Shown here: positions 9,101 through 19,109 of the stretch, one piece after another
Layout: each line of letters opens with the position of its first letter
Numbering within the stretch: position 1 is the stretch's first letter
Assembly (NCBI RefSeq): GCF_000375585.1
Contig: NZ_AQWP01000008.1
Location: 1-64,000 of the forward strand
Origin: Sinorhizobium meliloti 4H41
GTDB lineage: Bacteria; Pseudomonadota; Alphaproteobacteria; Rhizobiales; Rhizobiaceae
Direction of reading: 5' to 3'
Length of the DNA stretch: 64,000 nucleotides
Translations under genes and position numbers: made by a program
The notes under the pieces: model-generated
What the model saw: only the letters and a program-made list of their open reading frames with translations
Databases searched by the model: none
Told to the model about the DNA's origin: nothing

Positions 9101-10603
9101 TCATTCGGCGGCAAGCGCCATCGGCGGGCCGGCCTTTTTCTTCCAAGGGGCGTCGTAGAGGTCCCAGACCGGACTGTTGATCGCCAGATCCATGTCACGG
9201 GCGAAAATGGCGAAGCCGTCGTAGCCGTGATAGGGCCCGGAATAATCCCAGGAATGCATCTGACGGAACGGAATGCCCATCTTCTGCACCGGATACTTCT
9301 CCTTGATGCCGGAGCCAACGAGATCAGGGCGGATCCCCTCGATGAATTTCTCCAGCTCGTAACCGGTCACGTCGTCATAGATGAGCGTGCCCTCTTTTAC
9401 GTAATGCCCGGTGCGCTGATAGTCGTCGTTGTGAGCGAACTCGTAGCCGGTGCCAACGATCTCCATGCCGAGGTCCTCATAGGCCGTGATGACGTGGCGA
9501 GGACGGAGCCCACCGACATAGAGCATCACGGTCTTGCCTTTGAGGCGCGGCCAATACTTGTCGATGACCGCGTCGACCAAGGGGCGGTACTTGGCAATAA
9601 CCGCCTCGGTCTTGTCCTCGATCGTCGGTCCGAAATGCTTGGCTATCCTGCGCAGCGACGCCTCGATCTGGGAGGGGCCGAAGAAATTGTATTCCATCCA
9701 GGGAATGCCGTACTCTTCCTCCATGTGCCGGCAGATGTAGTTCATCGACCGGTAGCAGTGGATGAGGTTGAGCTTGGCCTTCGGCGCCCGCTCGACCTCA
9801 GCGAGGGTCGCGTCCCCCGACCAGTTGCCGACCACGCGCAGCCCCACTTCCTCAAGGAGGATGCGGGTCGCCCATGCGTCGCCGCCGATATTGTAGTCGC
9901 CGATGATATTGACATCGAAAGGGCCGGCCTCGAACTCTACTTCCGTCTTGTCGAGGACCCAGTCGCGTATCGCGTCATTGGCAATGTGGTGGCCAAGCGA
10001 TTGCGAGACGCCGCGGAAGCCCTCGCAGCGCACCGGCACGATCGTCTTCTCGTGCTCGTCGGCCTTTTTGCGCGACACCGCCTCGATGTCGTCACCGATC
10101 AGGCCGACCGGGCATTCCGATTGAATGCTGATGCCATTGTTCAACGGGAACAGCTCTTCGATCTCGTCGATGATCTTTTCCAGCTTCTTGTCGCCGCCGA
10201 ATACGATGTCCTTCTCCTGGAAGTCGGAGGTGAACTGCAGCGTCACAAACGTGTCGATGCCAGTCGTGCCGACATAGTAATTCCGGCGCTGCGACCAGGA
10301 ATACTGGCCGCAACCGACCGGCCCGTGTGAGATATGGACCATATCCTTGACCGGACCCCACACCACACCTTTGGAGCCGGCATAGGCGCAGCCGCGGATC
10401 GTCATCACGCCGGGAATGGACTTGATGTTCGACTTAACGTCGCATTCGGAAAGGATCTCTCCCTCCTTGCCGGCCTCGTCTCCGCTCTTCGCGACGCTCA
10501 GGTGCTTCTTGCGGCGCTTAGCCGCCTTGTCTGGATAACGCGACAGCACCTGCTCGATAAGCTTCTCATGGAGAGCGCCGTCATTCTCATGGTCGAGGCT
10601 CAT
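9101..10603 (-). CDS. nifD: Nitrogenase molybdenum-iron protein alpha chain
   Basis: A 500-residue protein with all landmarks of Nif[21 protein letters not shown] (P-cluster Cys), [34 protein letters not shown], and the C-terminal [17 protein letters not shown] segment with the FeMo-cofactor-binding His. It carries the active site for N2 reduction. The length and the start ([20 protein letters not shown]) are normal for rhizobia. It is 110 nt downstream of nifH, from which it is separated by two strong hairpins. Confidence 0.98.
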   Translation of the reverse strand: MSLDHENDGALHEKLIEQVLSRYPDKAAKRRKKHLSVAKSGDEAGKEGEILSECDVKSNIKSIPGVMTIRGCAYAGSKGVVWGPVKDMVHISHGPVGCGQYSWSQRRNYYVGTTGIDTFVTLQFTSDFQEKDIVFGGDKKLEKIIDEIEELFPLNNGISIQSECPVGLIGDDIEAVSRKKADEHEKTIVPVRCEGFRGVSQSLGHHIANDAIRDWVLDKTEVEFEAGPFDVNIIGDYNIGGDAWATRILLEEVGLRVVGNWSGDATLAEVERAPKAKLNLIHCYRSMNYICRHMEEEYGIPWMEYNFFGPSQIEASLRRIAKHFGPTIEDKTEAVIAKYRPLVDAVIDKYWPRLKGKTVMLYVGGLRPRHVITAYEDLGMEIVGTGYEFAHNDDYQRTGHYVKEGTLIYDDVTGYELEKFIEGIRPDLVGSGIKEKYPVQKMGIPFRQMHSWDYSGPYHGYDGFAIFARDMDLAINSPVWDLYDAPWKKKAGPPMALAAE

Positions 10604-10630
10604 GGGCCCTGTTCCCTTTCAGGTTCGGTG

Positions 10631-10691
10631 ACGCCTCGCCGAAGAGGCGTTGTTCTTTAGGAAGAGCGCGCCGGGGTCGATGCCGGCGCGC
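10631..10691 (-). terminator. Two strong hairpins between nifH and nifD
   Basis: ACGCCTC/GAGGCGT arms (10631-10650, 6-nt loop) and a perfect 9-bp GCGCGCCGG/CCGGCGCGC stem (10666-10691, 8-nt loop). No T-run follows. Such structures in nifH-nifD spacers are known to stabilise nifH mRNA and give more NifH than NifD; here that role is inferred. Confidence 0.6.
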
Positions 10692-10713
10692 CCCCTGCCG
10701 GCGGCGGGGGAGG

Positions 10714-11736
<1,023 letters not shown>

Positions 11737-11784
11737 TCAGCTATTTAGCCCCGACACGACGAAACATGTCGCGCAACAAACGTG

Positions 11785-11800
11785 TGTTGCGGATCCGACA
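11785..11800. promoter_or_regulatory. NifA upstream activator site of nifH
   Basis: TGT-TGCGGATCCG-ACA matches the NifA consensus TGT-N10-ACA and has a symmetric core. Its centre lies about 125 nt upstream of the expected nifH transcription start, a normal distance for NifA acting on sigma-54 polymerase through DNA looping. Confidence 0.75.
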
Positions 11801-12252
11801 AAGCATACAGAGCTTTCGTCGCCAGATTTGGGGCAGCCCCATGCCGAGCTTGCCTTCGCGGGAAGTCTGATCGGGGATCGCTTTAAGCCTTATTCAGCGA
11901 GTTTACGTCCTCACCGCCCCGGCTTGAATTGAGAACGCGGCACGGGTACGCGTCACCAACATGCCTATGCGTCGGCGCTCCATCGACCGCACAAACCGAG
12001 GATTGATCGGCTTCGCCTCCGAACGGCCGATGGAGCTGACTGACCCTCGAAGGGGAGATCGCGCGAGCTCCTTCCCTTCCCAGCCACCGGCCGGTGTCAT
12101 CCACAGGGACTCCACTGGAACCCGCTGTATCGGACGCGGAATGCGGATCAATTCGACGGTTTACGGAGACTGGCATTCCAGTTTCTTATTGTGCCGCCAC
12201 TTTGCCGTGTGCTAGCTCTCAATCAAAGCTGCAGGGAGTGACAGGGCCGCAT
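11801..12252. other. Spacer between the nifH control region and the GmrSD gene
   Basis: No gene or strong signal was recognised. An in-frame extension of the next gene to an ATG at 12094 has no similarity to the family and is treated as non-coding. The gene pair is divergent, so promoters for the plus-strand gene should lie here. Confidence 0.4.
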
Positions 12253-14019
12253 ATGTACAAACCGGGTGGAACTATTAAAGCGTTGCTCGAGAAGATTGCC
12301 ACCCAGGACTATATCCTGCCTGCAATCCAGCGCGAGTTCGTTTGGTGGCCAGAGCAGATCTGCGAGCTATTCGACAGCCTTATGCAAGGATATCCCTTCG
12401 GGACCTTCCTCTTCTGGAAAATCACGCAAGAGCGCCGAAATGAATATAAATTCTACGACTTCGTGCGCGATTATCACGAACGCGACCGCTACCACTGCGA
12501 ACTGTTGAAGAATCCGCCGAACCGAGAACTCACCGCCGTCCTCGATGGCCAGCAGCGCATGACCGCACTGAACATCGGGTTGCGAGGCTCTTACGCGTGG
12601 AAAATGCCGGGCAAGCGTTGGGCGACGGATGCTGCCTTCCCCATACGCCGTCTTTATCTGAACCTCCTCAGCGAACCGAACCTCGAGAGCGGCTGCAAAT
12701 ATCACTTCGAGTTTCTGACGGATTATCAGGCGGCGACACCGGAGAAAGGCGAAGTCTGGTTCCGATGTGGGCGGGTGCTCACCGAGGACTACGACGCTCT
12801 CGTCGATAGCATCGACGACCTGGACCTGGACAAAGAGGGCGTTAAGACAGCCCGCGCGACCCTGCGATTGTTCCACAGGACGATCCACGACAAGGATGTG
12901 ATCACGTACTACGAGGAGGAAAACCAGAGCCTCGAACACGTCCTCAATATCTTCATCCGCATGAACAGCGGGGGCACCCCCCTCTCCTATTCTGACCTGC
13001 TTCTGTCGATTGCGGTGGCGCAATGGGAGGAAGTCGACGCGCGTGAGGCTATCCACACCCTTGTGGATGACATGAACAACGAAGGTGACGGATTTAAGTT
13101 TACCAAAGATTTGGTCCTGAAGGCTGGCTTGATGCTTTCCGACATCGGAAGCGTCGGGTTCAAGGTCGAGAATTTCAACAAGGCCAACATGGCGGTGCTG
13201 GAAAGGAACTGGCCGAAGATCCGCGACGCAATGATGCTGGCAGTCCAGCTGCTTGCAAGCTTCGGCTTCAACAATCAAAATCTTCGGGCCGAAAGCTCGA
13301 TCCTGCCGATCGCCTATTATCTCTATGCCCGCAAGCTCGACGGCTCCTATCTCAATCGCGCGGAATTCGCCGGCGACCGCGAGAATATCCGTAGCTGGCT
13401 CATTCGCAGCCTGCTCAAGGCATCAGGTATCTGGGGAAGCGGGCTCGACACACTTCTCACGGCGCTCCGAGAGAAAATCAGTGCTCATGCGCAGCAAGGA
13501 TTTCCGGTTTCGCAGCTTGAGGCTGTCATGGCGCTGCGCGGAAAGTCGCTAGCTTTTACAGATGTCGAGATCGACGAGCTTTCGGAATTGCCCTATGGCG
13601 ACGGCCGGACGTTCGCCCTGCTCTCCCTGATATTTCCCGGCTTCGATCTCTCTCGCCACTTCCATGTCGACCATATCTATCCCCAGGGCCGCTTCACTGA
13701 TGCCCAACTCCGCAAGGCAGGTGTGAACGAGCAATTGCGGGAGTCTTTTGGCGACAAGCACAACCGGCTGCCAAATCTCCAGCTGCTGGAGGGCACCATA
13801 AACAATCAAAAACGCCAGAAGATGCCCCACGAGTGGTACGCGCTCCAAAAACCGGACGCGCGTGCGCGCAAGGAGTACCTGGCCGGCTTGGAAATTGCCG
13901 AGCTAGTGGAGGACATCAAGCAGTTCCCGACATTCTATGAGTGCCGGAAACAAGCGCTACGCGTCCGGATCGTCAATGCACTGGTGTCGCCACAAAGCCA
14001 GGCAGCCCTAGCCTCGTAG
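12253..14019 (+). CDS. GmrSD-type nuclease, DUF262 plus DUF1524 in one chain
   Basis: From the ATG at 12253 the protein has 588 residues. The N-terminal DUF262 domain (ParB-like fold) shows ILPAIQREFVW and the DGQQR motif at 98-102, then FIRMNSGGTPLSYSDLL. The C-terminal DUF1524 domain has an HNH-like centre HVDHIYPQGRF (His471, Asp473, His474) and NRLPNLQLLEGTINN further on. Proteins of this plan (GmrSD, type IV restriction) use nucleotide hydrolysis and a nuclease domain to cut modified foreign DNA. Both motif sets look intact. It stands alone on its strand, and its position next to Fic and TIR genes supports a defence role. Confidence 0.85.
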   Translation: MYKPGGTIKALLEKIATQDYILPAIQREFVWWPEQICELFDSLMQGYPFGTFLFWKITQERRNEYKFYDFVRDYHERDRYHCELLKNPPNRELTAVLDGQQRMTALNIGLRGSYAWKMPGKRWATDAAFPIRRLYLNLLSEPNLESGCKYHFEFLTDYQAATPEKGEVWFRCGRVLTEDYDALVDSIDDLDLDKEGVKTARATLRLFHRTIHDKDVITYYEEENQSLEHVLNIFIRMNSGGTPLSYSDLLLSIAVAQWEEVDAREAIHTLVDDMNNEGDGFKFTKDLVLKAGLMLSDIGSVGFKVENFNKANMAVLERNWPKIRDAMMLAVQLLASFGFNNQNLRAESSILPIAYYLYARKLDGSYLNRAEFAGDRENIRSWLIRSLLKASGIWGSGLDTLLTALREKISAHAQQGFPVSQLEAVMALRGKSLAFTDVEIDELSELPYGDGRTFALLSLIFPGFDLSRHFHVDHIYPQGRFTDAQLRKAGVNEQLRESFGDKHNRLPNLQLLEGTINNQKRQKMPHEWYALQKPDARARKEYLAGLEIAELVEDIKQFPTFYECRKQALRVRIVNALVSPQSQAALAS

Positions 14020-14408
14020 GATTCTAGCACCTGTACTTCGAGATCAAGTACGGATGTTTATGGCCAGCAAGCGCCAGGTACGAAGAATACCTCTGCGCAG
14101 TCTTGAACGTTCAACACGGATGAGCTCTCATGCGATTCCCCTGCAACCGCCAGGAAAACTCCGTGGCCGCGGAGATCGACGGCCCTTTCATCAGTTCAAA
14201 TTTTTGGCAGTAAACAAAGGAAGGTGCAGCGCAATAAGGCCGTGTTTTTTGGCCGCCTATGCAGGGAAACTACATCCATTCGAGCCTGTGTTCCGCGTCG
14301 GCGAGAACAGGAGAGAGGGGGACATGCCAAGGCAGCTGGCAGGAAGCTGTGCCTGCGGCACGTCATAAAGAAGTAGGCAACCGCTCGGCGGAGATGGTAA
14401 GGTGAGTC
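14020..14408. other. Spacer upstream of the Fic pair
   Basis: No supported gene. Short open frames here have no family features. The region presumably carries the promoter of the small partner gene and fic; no clear boxes were recognised by eye. Confidence 0.35.
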
Positions 14409-14618
14409 ATGACGAAAGCTACGGAAACAACCCGCTCAGCGGTGACAGGCAAGTTTGTGACGCAGCCCATCGGCGGCAAGAAGGCTGCCAAATTCGCCCA
14501 GGTCGAAGGGTTGGAGATGAATGCCGCTTCAAAGGCGCTTTCGAAGACGCTGACCGCAAGTGGGCTCAAGGGTGAGGCTTACCGTAGCGAGATCGTCAAA
14601 GCCTTTAAAAAAGGCTGA
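14409..14618 (+). CDS. Small basic protein, likely partner of the Fic protein
   Basis: A 69-residue basic protein containing RSAVTGKFVTQPIGG, then a helical part ending YRSEIVKAFKKG. It ends only 3 nt before the fic start, so the two are one operon in antitoxin-toxin order. Class I Fic antitoxins (VbhA type) carry an inhibitory motif S/T-x3-E-G/N. I do not see that motif: the nearest, FAQVEG, has Phe in the first place. It could be a divergent antitoxin or another kind of regulator. I do not recognise its family. Confidence 0.55.
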   Translation: MTKATETTRSAVTGKFVTQPIGGKKAAKFAQVEGLEMNAASKALSKTLTASGLKGEAYRSEIVKAFKKG

Positions 14619-14621
14619 CAG

Positions 14622-15200
14622 GTGGTCCGCTACAATGCCGTCGAAGATCCGCTATGCTATCCCGGCAGCCATGTGCTGCGCAACAAGGCGGATATCAAGG
14701 ACCAGGACCAGCTTGATGAATTCGAGCAATTGATGTTCGACTCACGTGCGGAGGAAGCGCTTCCGGACGGCGATTTGGATTTCACCCACTATCGCGCGCT
14801 GCACCGACACTTCTTTCAGGACGTTTATGAATGGGCGGGGGAAACGCGGACGATCCGCACCGGCAAGGGTGAAAACTGGTTTTGCTATCCTGAATATATT
14901 GAAAACGAAGCCAATCGGCTGTTCAACGAGCTGGCCGCTCGCGACCATCTTGCCAATACGGAGAGCAAGGATGCCTTCGCCGGAGACGCAGGGTGGCTTC
15001 TCGCGGAGATCAACGCGATTCATCCGTTCCGGGAAGGCAACGGCCGCATCCAACTGGTGTTCCTGACGATGCTTACCCGAAATGCGGGATACGAGCTCGA
15101 TGAGGGCAAGCTGGAGCCGAAGCGCTTTCTCGAAGCCATGATCCGGAGCTTCAGCGGCGACCTGGCGCCGTTGGCGGGCGAAATCAGGCGGATGATCTAA
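14622..15200 (+). CDS. Fic/DOC family protein
   Basis: A 192-residue Fic-domain protein starting with GTG. The core motif is HPFREGNGRIQL (His134 to Leu145). Catalytic His, Glu, Gly, Asn and the first Arg match HxFx(D/E)GNGRxxR, but the last Arg, which helps hold ATP phosphates, is Leu. The flap segment GKGENWFCYPEYI is present. Such enzymes usually transfer AMP to a hydroxyl of a target protein and act as toxins held by a partner. The upstream small gene is nearly overlapping. Activity with the altered motif is uncertain. Confidence 0.85.
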   Translation: MVRYNAVEDPLCYPGSHVLRNKADIKDQDQLDEFEQLMFDSRAEEALPDGDLDFTHYRALHRHFFQDVYEWAGETRTIRTGKGENWFCYPEYIENEANRLFNELAARDHLANTESKDAFAGDAGWLLAEINAIHPFREGNGRIQLVFLTMLTRNAGYELDEGKLEPKRFLEAMIRSFSGDLAPLAGEIRRMI

Positions 15201-15204
15201 CCCT

Positions 15205-15696
15205 TCATCTGGGGCCTTGGCCTTGAGGCAGTTCATTCCCGCTTGGTTCTTTCCAAAGCACGCGTTTCGTCGGGCCTTCACCGATCACAACCTGCCACCT
15301 TTTGAATCCTGCTTGGTACTCCCCAGCTGATTCTAGCTGGTCGTGAAGCGTGACAGCAGTTAATGAGGTGGAAGAACGCTCTCTCTTCGCCCGAATAATG
15401 AGCCGCGTATCGGTTCTGATGACGGACCGTAGGGGTACCCTGCCTTGATCCGGATCAAAGATGCTCCCTTCGTCTACCTCGACACGGACATCCGGGACAA
15501 TAAGGCCGTTCCAATTGTCACTTCCCTCAGTCATAAAGAACTCGAAAGCATACTGACCCGCAAGGAAAACCGCAGCAGGTGCGTTGTCGACATGACCGAT
15601 CAGCACAGTCGCCTCGTATTCCGTTCGAGGCAGGATAAGGCTGAGAGGTTCGGCGCTCCCAAACGTGCCGACGGTGAACTCATTCGGTGACAGCAT
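15205..15696 (-). CDS. Hypothetical protein paired with the TIR protein
   Basis: A 163-residue soluble protein (MLSPNEFTVGTFGSAEPLSL) with no signal peptide or membrane segment and no family I recognise. Its sequence alternates short hydrophobic strands, suggesting a beta-rich fold. It starts 9 nt after the TIR gene stop on the same strand, so it is the second gene of a two-gene operon. A role as sensor, partner or immunity factor of the TIR protein is possible but is only inferred from position. Confidence 0.6.
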   Translation of the reverse strand: MLSPNEFTVGTFGSAEPLSLILPRTEYEATVLIGHVDNAPAAVFLAGQYAFEFFMTEGSDNWNGLIVPDVRVEVDEGSIFDPDQGRVPLRSVIRTDTRLIIRAKRERSSTSLTAVTLHDQLESAGEYQAGFKRWQVVIGEGPTKRVLWKEPSGNELPQGQGPR

Positions 15697-15705
15697 TTGC
15701 TTCCC

Positions 15706-16686
15706 TTAGTAGCGCGTTCCCTGAAGCGGGGCGATCAGGATCGCCCAAAGCAATTCGGCGGCCCCTTCTTGCGAAAGTTTCTGATCGCGATCTCGCCCGA
15801 ACGACATGCCCATACATTTCAGGAAGAGCGTCTGGTCGTCGGCCTCGACGTTCAGCGACTCATTCATGCTGTTGCTGCTGGTCGTCTCACCCTGTACGTA
15901 ATTGATACCTCGTCCCCACGTCTCCCCACCCAGATAGACGGTGCCCCGCGCCACATCCTTGCCGTCGCGGTAGATGGTGGCGAAGAACCTGTTCGCATCC
16001 ACCCGTCGGAAAACGCCTTCGAAACCAGGGTTTCGCTTACCAAGCTCCTCAAGGGAGTTTTCGAAGAAGCGAGCGATGTATTCGAAGGTGTCGTGCTTGA
16101 ACTTGTCTTTATCCCTCTGGGTAAAGCTCTTGGCGAGCCCCAGATTGCTCGACCGGGGACCAAGGGATTTAGGAGACGATGAAACTGCCGGCGTCGGGGC
16201 CGCGACGACACGTGCAGGCGAAGGCGAAGGCGAAGCCGAAGCCGTTCTGCCATCGCGCGCGGCGGCCTCTCGGACGGCCTTGGCGACTTGCAGGAAGGCT
16301 TCGTCGATATCCGGCCATTGTGTTATTGGCTTGCCGTCCCGGGGAACCGCTTTCAGCTTTCCAAACGGAGCATGGTGCCAGTCGCAGGCCCGAAGAATGA
16401 CCGGAATGACGACGGCCTCGCCCTTGTCGTGGCGCTGCATCGCACGCTGCATTTCGATGTCATAACAGTAATCGGAGGCGATGAAGTCCGCGCTCACGAG
16501 CAGCAGGATGATGTCGTCCGTGTTAATGTGATCATCAATTGCCCGATGGACATCTTCTCCGGCGCCGATGCGCCGGTCGTGCCAGGTCTCAATCACGCCC
16601 TGTCGTTTCAGCATGGACAGCTGCTTTTCGAGCTGGTCCCTCAACGCCTCATCTACGTGCGAATATGAAAAAAAGACGCTCGGCAT
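15706..16686 (-). CDS. TIR-domain protein with unknown C-terminal domain
   Basis: From the ATG at 16686, preceded by AAAGGGGGAGAC, the protein has 326 residues. Residues 1-140 are a bacterial TIR domain: VFFSYSHVDEALRDQLEKQL, then GVIETWHDRRIGAGED, and SADFIASDYCYDIEMQRAM, in which Glu78 occupies the place of the catalytic Glu of NAD-cleaving TIRs. A Ser/Pro/Ala-rich linker (about 148-185) leads to a C-terminal domain (about 190-326; FEYIARFFENSLEEL, VDANRFFATIYRDGKDVARG) that I do not recognise. Bacterial TIR proteins often deplete NAD in phage defence. The neighbouring nuclease and Fic genes fit such a role. No function is proven from sequence. Confidence 0.75.
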   Translation of the reverse strand: MPSVFFSYSHVDEALRDQLEKQLSMLKRQGVIETWHDRRIGAGEDVHRAIDDHINTDDIILLLVSADFIASDYCYDIEMQRAMQRHDKGEAVVIPVILRACDWHHAPFGKLKAVPRDGKPITQWPDIDEAFLQVAKAVREAAARDGRTASASPSPSPARVVAAPTPAVSSSPKSLGPRSSNLGLAKSFTQRDKDKFKHDTFEYIARFFENSLEELGKRNPGFEGVFRRVDANRFFATIYRDGKDVARGTVYLGGETWGRGINYVQGETTSSNSMNESLNVEADDQTLFLKCMGMSFGRDRDQKLSQEGAAELLWAILIAPLQGTRY

Positions 16687-16973
16687 GTCTCCCCCTTTGC
16701 TGGGATGCGCGGCATCGGCGTGACAAGATGTCTCATTGTGTTTTCCCGCTTCCACTCGGTCGCTAGACACGCATTTATAGCTGACGCTTCCGGTTCCGAA
16801 GCCTGTACCCCACTTCATGTCGTCACTGGACCAGCTGTCTTCTTGTACAACCGTGCGTTGTCGCGAGAAAGATGGAGATCTTTCCGCCATCTGTCGATGC
16901 GCAAGCACCGTCGCTGAGTAGGATGCGCAGCTTGGCCTGAGGGTCCAGGAGACGCCGACCAGCGAGCTAATGA

Positions 16974-17190
16974 ATGGAAGGGCGGGACATCCAGCGCAGC
17001 GTCAGCGGGAACGATGTGAGTTTCGAAGGCCTCAGGGACGGCCTGACACCGGTCTATATCCAGATCCCGTTCGACATGACGAAAACGTTTTCGGGATGGT
17101 TGCGTGAGGTGCTGAAGGCCGGCTTCGATCCCATGCTCGCCAAATTCCGGTGCTCTTCATGCTCGACGAATTCCTAAACATCCGTTTTCG
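16974..17190 (+). pseudogene. Relic of VirD4/TraG-type coupling ATPase
   Basis: The frame from 16974 encodes LRDGLTPVYIQIPFDMTKTF, SGWLREVLKAGF, which resembles the TraG/VirD4 segment before the Walker B strand. The Walker B itself, VLFMLDEF, follows near 17147 in another frame, so a frameshift separates them. Only this central piece remains. It is a leftover of a conjugation or type IV secretion gene and shows past mobility of the region. Confidence 0.55.
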
Positions 17191-17351
17191 GAATACCGCG
17201 ACGCGATCAACACGCAGCCAGGCGCGAGGTGCGCCGGTGTTTCTTGCTCCAGAATCTCTGGCTATCCAAATACACTATCGGTACCAGCCGGCAGCCGTTC
17301 CTGAATTCCGCCATGAAGAGGTTTTTTGGGGGGACCACAGACGGAGAGGCC

Positions 17352-18767
17352 TCACAGGGCAAGCAGATAGGCAACCAGCGCATCCTTCTCTTGCTGCGCA
17401 AGCTTTGTTCCCAGAACCAGATTGAAGAACTCGACCGTATCGGCGAGTGTCAGCAGCCGCCCATCGTGCAAATAGGGCGGAGAGTCCTTGATGCCGCGCA
17501 GAGTGAAGGTCTTGACCGGACCATCCGGTGACATCACGAGATCGTTGACCTTTTGGCCGACCTTGTAGAAGCGCTCGAGCTTCAGGTCGTGCATGTTGTT
17601 GTCCATGAAGGCGGTCCCCGGGAAATGGCAAAGGGCGCAGCGACCCTTGCCCATAAATACCCGTTCGCCTTCCAATTCCTGCTTACTCGCAAGGCTCGGA
17701 TCGAGGCGTCCGAACGAGTCCAGCTTGGGCGCTGGCGGGAAGTCGATCATATTCTGCATCTGCGCCATCAGCGAGGCCTGACTCGCGCGGTCGAGCAGGT
17801 TCACGCCCTTTCTCGCCGCGCTCACATGATCGCCGTTGAAATAGGCAGTGCGCTGCTCGAACTCAGTAAAGTCTTCAATCGACCGAAGAGACCGTTTTGA
17901 GCCATGAATCTGCTGATTGAACAGTCCACGCAAGCTGGTAGTGTCGAGACGAAACCGCTGCGCCTGTGGCCGGACGTCAGGGGTCAGGTGGAAGGCGGCA
18001 TTCGTATGGAAGTTGGAATGGCAGTCCAGGCAGGCGACACCCAGGCTCTCTTCGGCAACCTTGCGATCCTCGGTCTCGTTAAACTCTTCTTGCGGAAACG
18101 GCGTTAGCAGCAGCCGAAGCCCTTCCATCTGCACTGGCGTGATGATGCCGCTCATGATGTCATGGAAGTTCCTGGTCGTCAGAAGCTCGCCACGCGACAC
18201 GTCACCAAGTTCCGGATGCGTGGTCAGGAAGATTGGCGGCGGGAACTCCGGCGTCAGGTGATCGGGGAGGTCGAAGTCGACATCGAAACGCCTGAGATCC
18301 CTGCCTTCCTGGCGGCCGATTTCATTGACCTGCACCTCGGGAAAGACTTGGCCGCCCGTCGCCTGCTTTACATGTGGCAGCGGCAGAAAGCCGCGCGGCA
18401 ATAGACCCTGGTCTCTGATCTCGTCTGGGCTCTTGGTGGCCAATGTGTCCCAGCTTACGCCCTTCGGGAGTTTGACGCGGACGCCGGCCTGAACCGCCTT
18501 CCGGCGACCTGACATCATCACGCCTTTCACGGGACGGTCAGAAAGATCGTATCGCTCCTCAAGCAAGCTCCTCTGACGTTTCATGACGCTCGGCTTCGTA
18601 CGTTCGTCGAGTTCCTTCGCCTCGGAAAACGGGATCGTCGGATAGGTCCTGTAGATCAGATCAGCAGGCAGCGGATAAGTCGCGGTCGCAAGAGCATGCG
18701 CGGAAACTGAGAGTGCGATAGTTATAGCGATCAGAATAAAAGATATGATCTCACGCAGCCCTGACAT
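17352..18767 (-). CDS. Periplasmic di-haem cytochrome c peroxidase-like protein
   Basis: From the ATG at 18767 the protein has 471 residues. A hydrophobic signal segment at 8-27 sends it to the periplasm. Two CXXCH haem sites are seen: CLDCH at 246-250 and CALCH at 377-381, with the C-terminal TLRGIKDSPPYLHDGRLLTL segment typical of MauG/CcpA-like di-haem proteins. These reduce peroxide or oxidise small substrates. The upstream region has a NifA site and a nifH-like sigma-54 promoter, so it is likely made in bacteroids; there it might remove peroxide or act in electron transfer. The first codons (ATGTCAGGGCTGCGT) resemble those of nifH. Confidence 0.8.
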   Translation of the reverse strand: MSGLREIISFILIAITIALSVSAHALATATYPLPADLIYRTYPTIPFSEAKELDERTKPSVMKRQRSLLEERYDLSDRPVKGVMMSGRRKAVQAGVRVKLPKGVSWDTLATKSPDEIRDQGLLPRGFLPLPHVKQATGGQVFPEVQVNEIGRQEGRDLRRFDVDFDLPDHLTPEFPPPIFLTTHPELGDVSRGELLTTRNFHDIMSGIITPVQMEGLRLLLTPFPQEEFNETEDRKVAEESLGVACLDCHSNFHTNAAFHLTPDVRPQAQRFRLDTTSLRGLFNQQIHGSKRSLRSIEDFTEFEQRTAYFNGDHVSAARKGVNLLDRASQASLMAQMQNMIDFPPAPKLDSFGRLDPSLASKQELEGERVFMGKGRCALCHFPGTAFMDNNMHDLKLERFYKVGQKVNDLVMSPDGPVKTFTLRGIKDSPPYLHDGRLLTLADTVEFFNLVLGTKLAQQEKDALVAYLLAL

Positions 18768-18830
18768 GTTGCTTCCGCCTTCTCCACCACAATGCAGGAC
18801 GGCAGCTTCGTCCGCCCGTGATAAGTCACC

Positions 18831-18846
18831 TTCAAAATATGTGCCA
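18831..18846 (-). promoter_or_regulatory. Sigma-54-type promoter of the peroxidase gene
   Basis: Minus strand TGGCAC-ATATT-TTGAA, about 65 nt before the start. It has the same perfect -24 box and the same TTGA variant of the -12 box as the nifH promoter at 11679-11695. A NifA site lies upstream at the right distance. Confidence 0.65.
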
Positions 18847-18920
18847 ACAGAATGGGACATTGTTTCGCGATGTGCGCGGCTGCTTCAACGAGAGCGCGCC
18901 CAGACCGTGGGCGAACATCG

Positions 18921-18942
18921 GCGTGTCAGGTACCTGACACGC
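18921..18942. promoter_or_regulatory. Perfect 22-bp palindrome containing a NifA site
   Basis: The segment is a perfect palindrome with arms GCGTGTCAGGT and ACCTGACACGC. Inside it is TGT-CAGGTACCTG-ACA (18924-18939), which fits the NifA consensus TGT-N10-ACA. Its centre lies about 110 nt upstream of the predicted start of transcription from the promoter at 18831-18846. Confidence 0.7.
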
Positions 18943-19109
18943 TCATTCGGCGGCTGCAGTCTGCATTGCTCTTCCAGTCAGTGACGAAGCGAATTACATC
19001 CTCCTGGCGGCCTGGGGGGATATTCGTCCCGCGCGCCACTCCCCCGCGGAAAACCCATCCCAATGACCTGATAGAGCTCTCACAGCAGCGAGCTCGGGCA
19101 GCGCGTCGG

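Noticed and set aside
9227-10330. 367-codon plus-strand open frame opposite nifD
   Set aside because: It is the antisense shadow of nifD in a GC-rich gene; no family features. Likewise 10717-11604 opposite nifH, 5906-6772 opposite nifE and 4716-5651 opposite nifN.
12367-13278. 303-codon minus-strand open frame inside the GmrSD gene
   Set aside because: Antisense to a gene with clear DUF262/DUF1524 motifs; no recognisable protein features.
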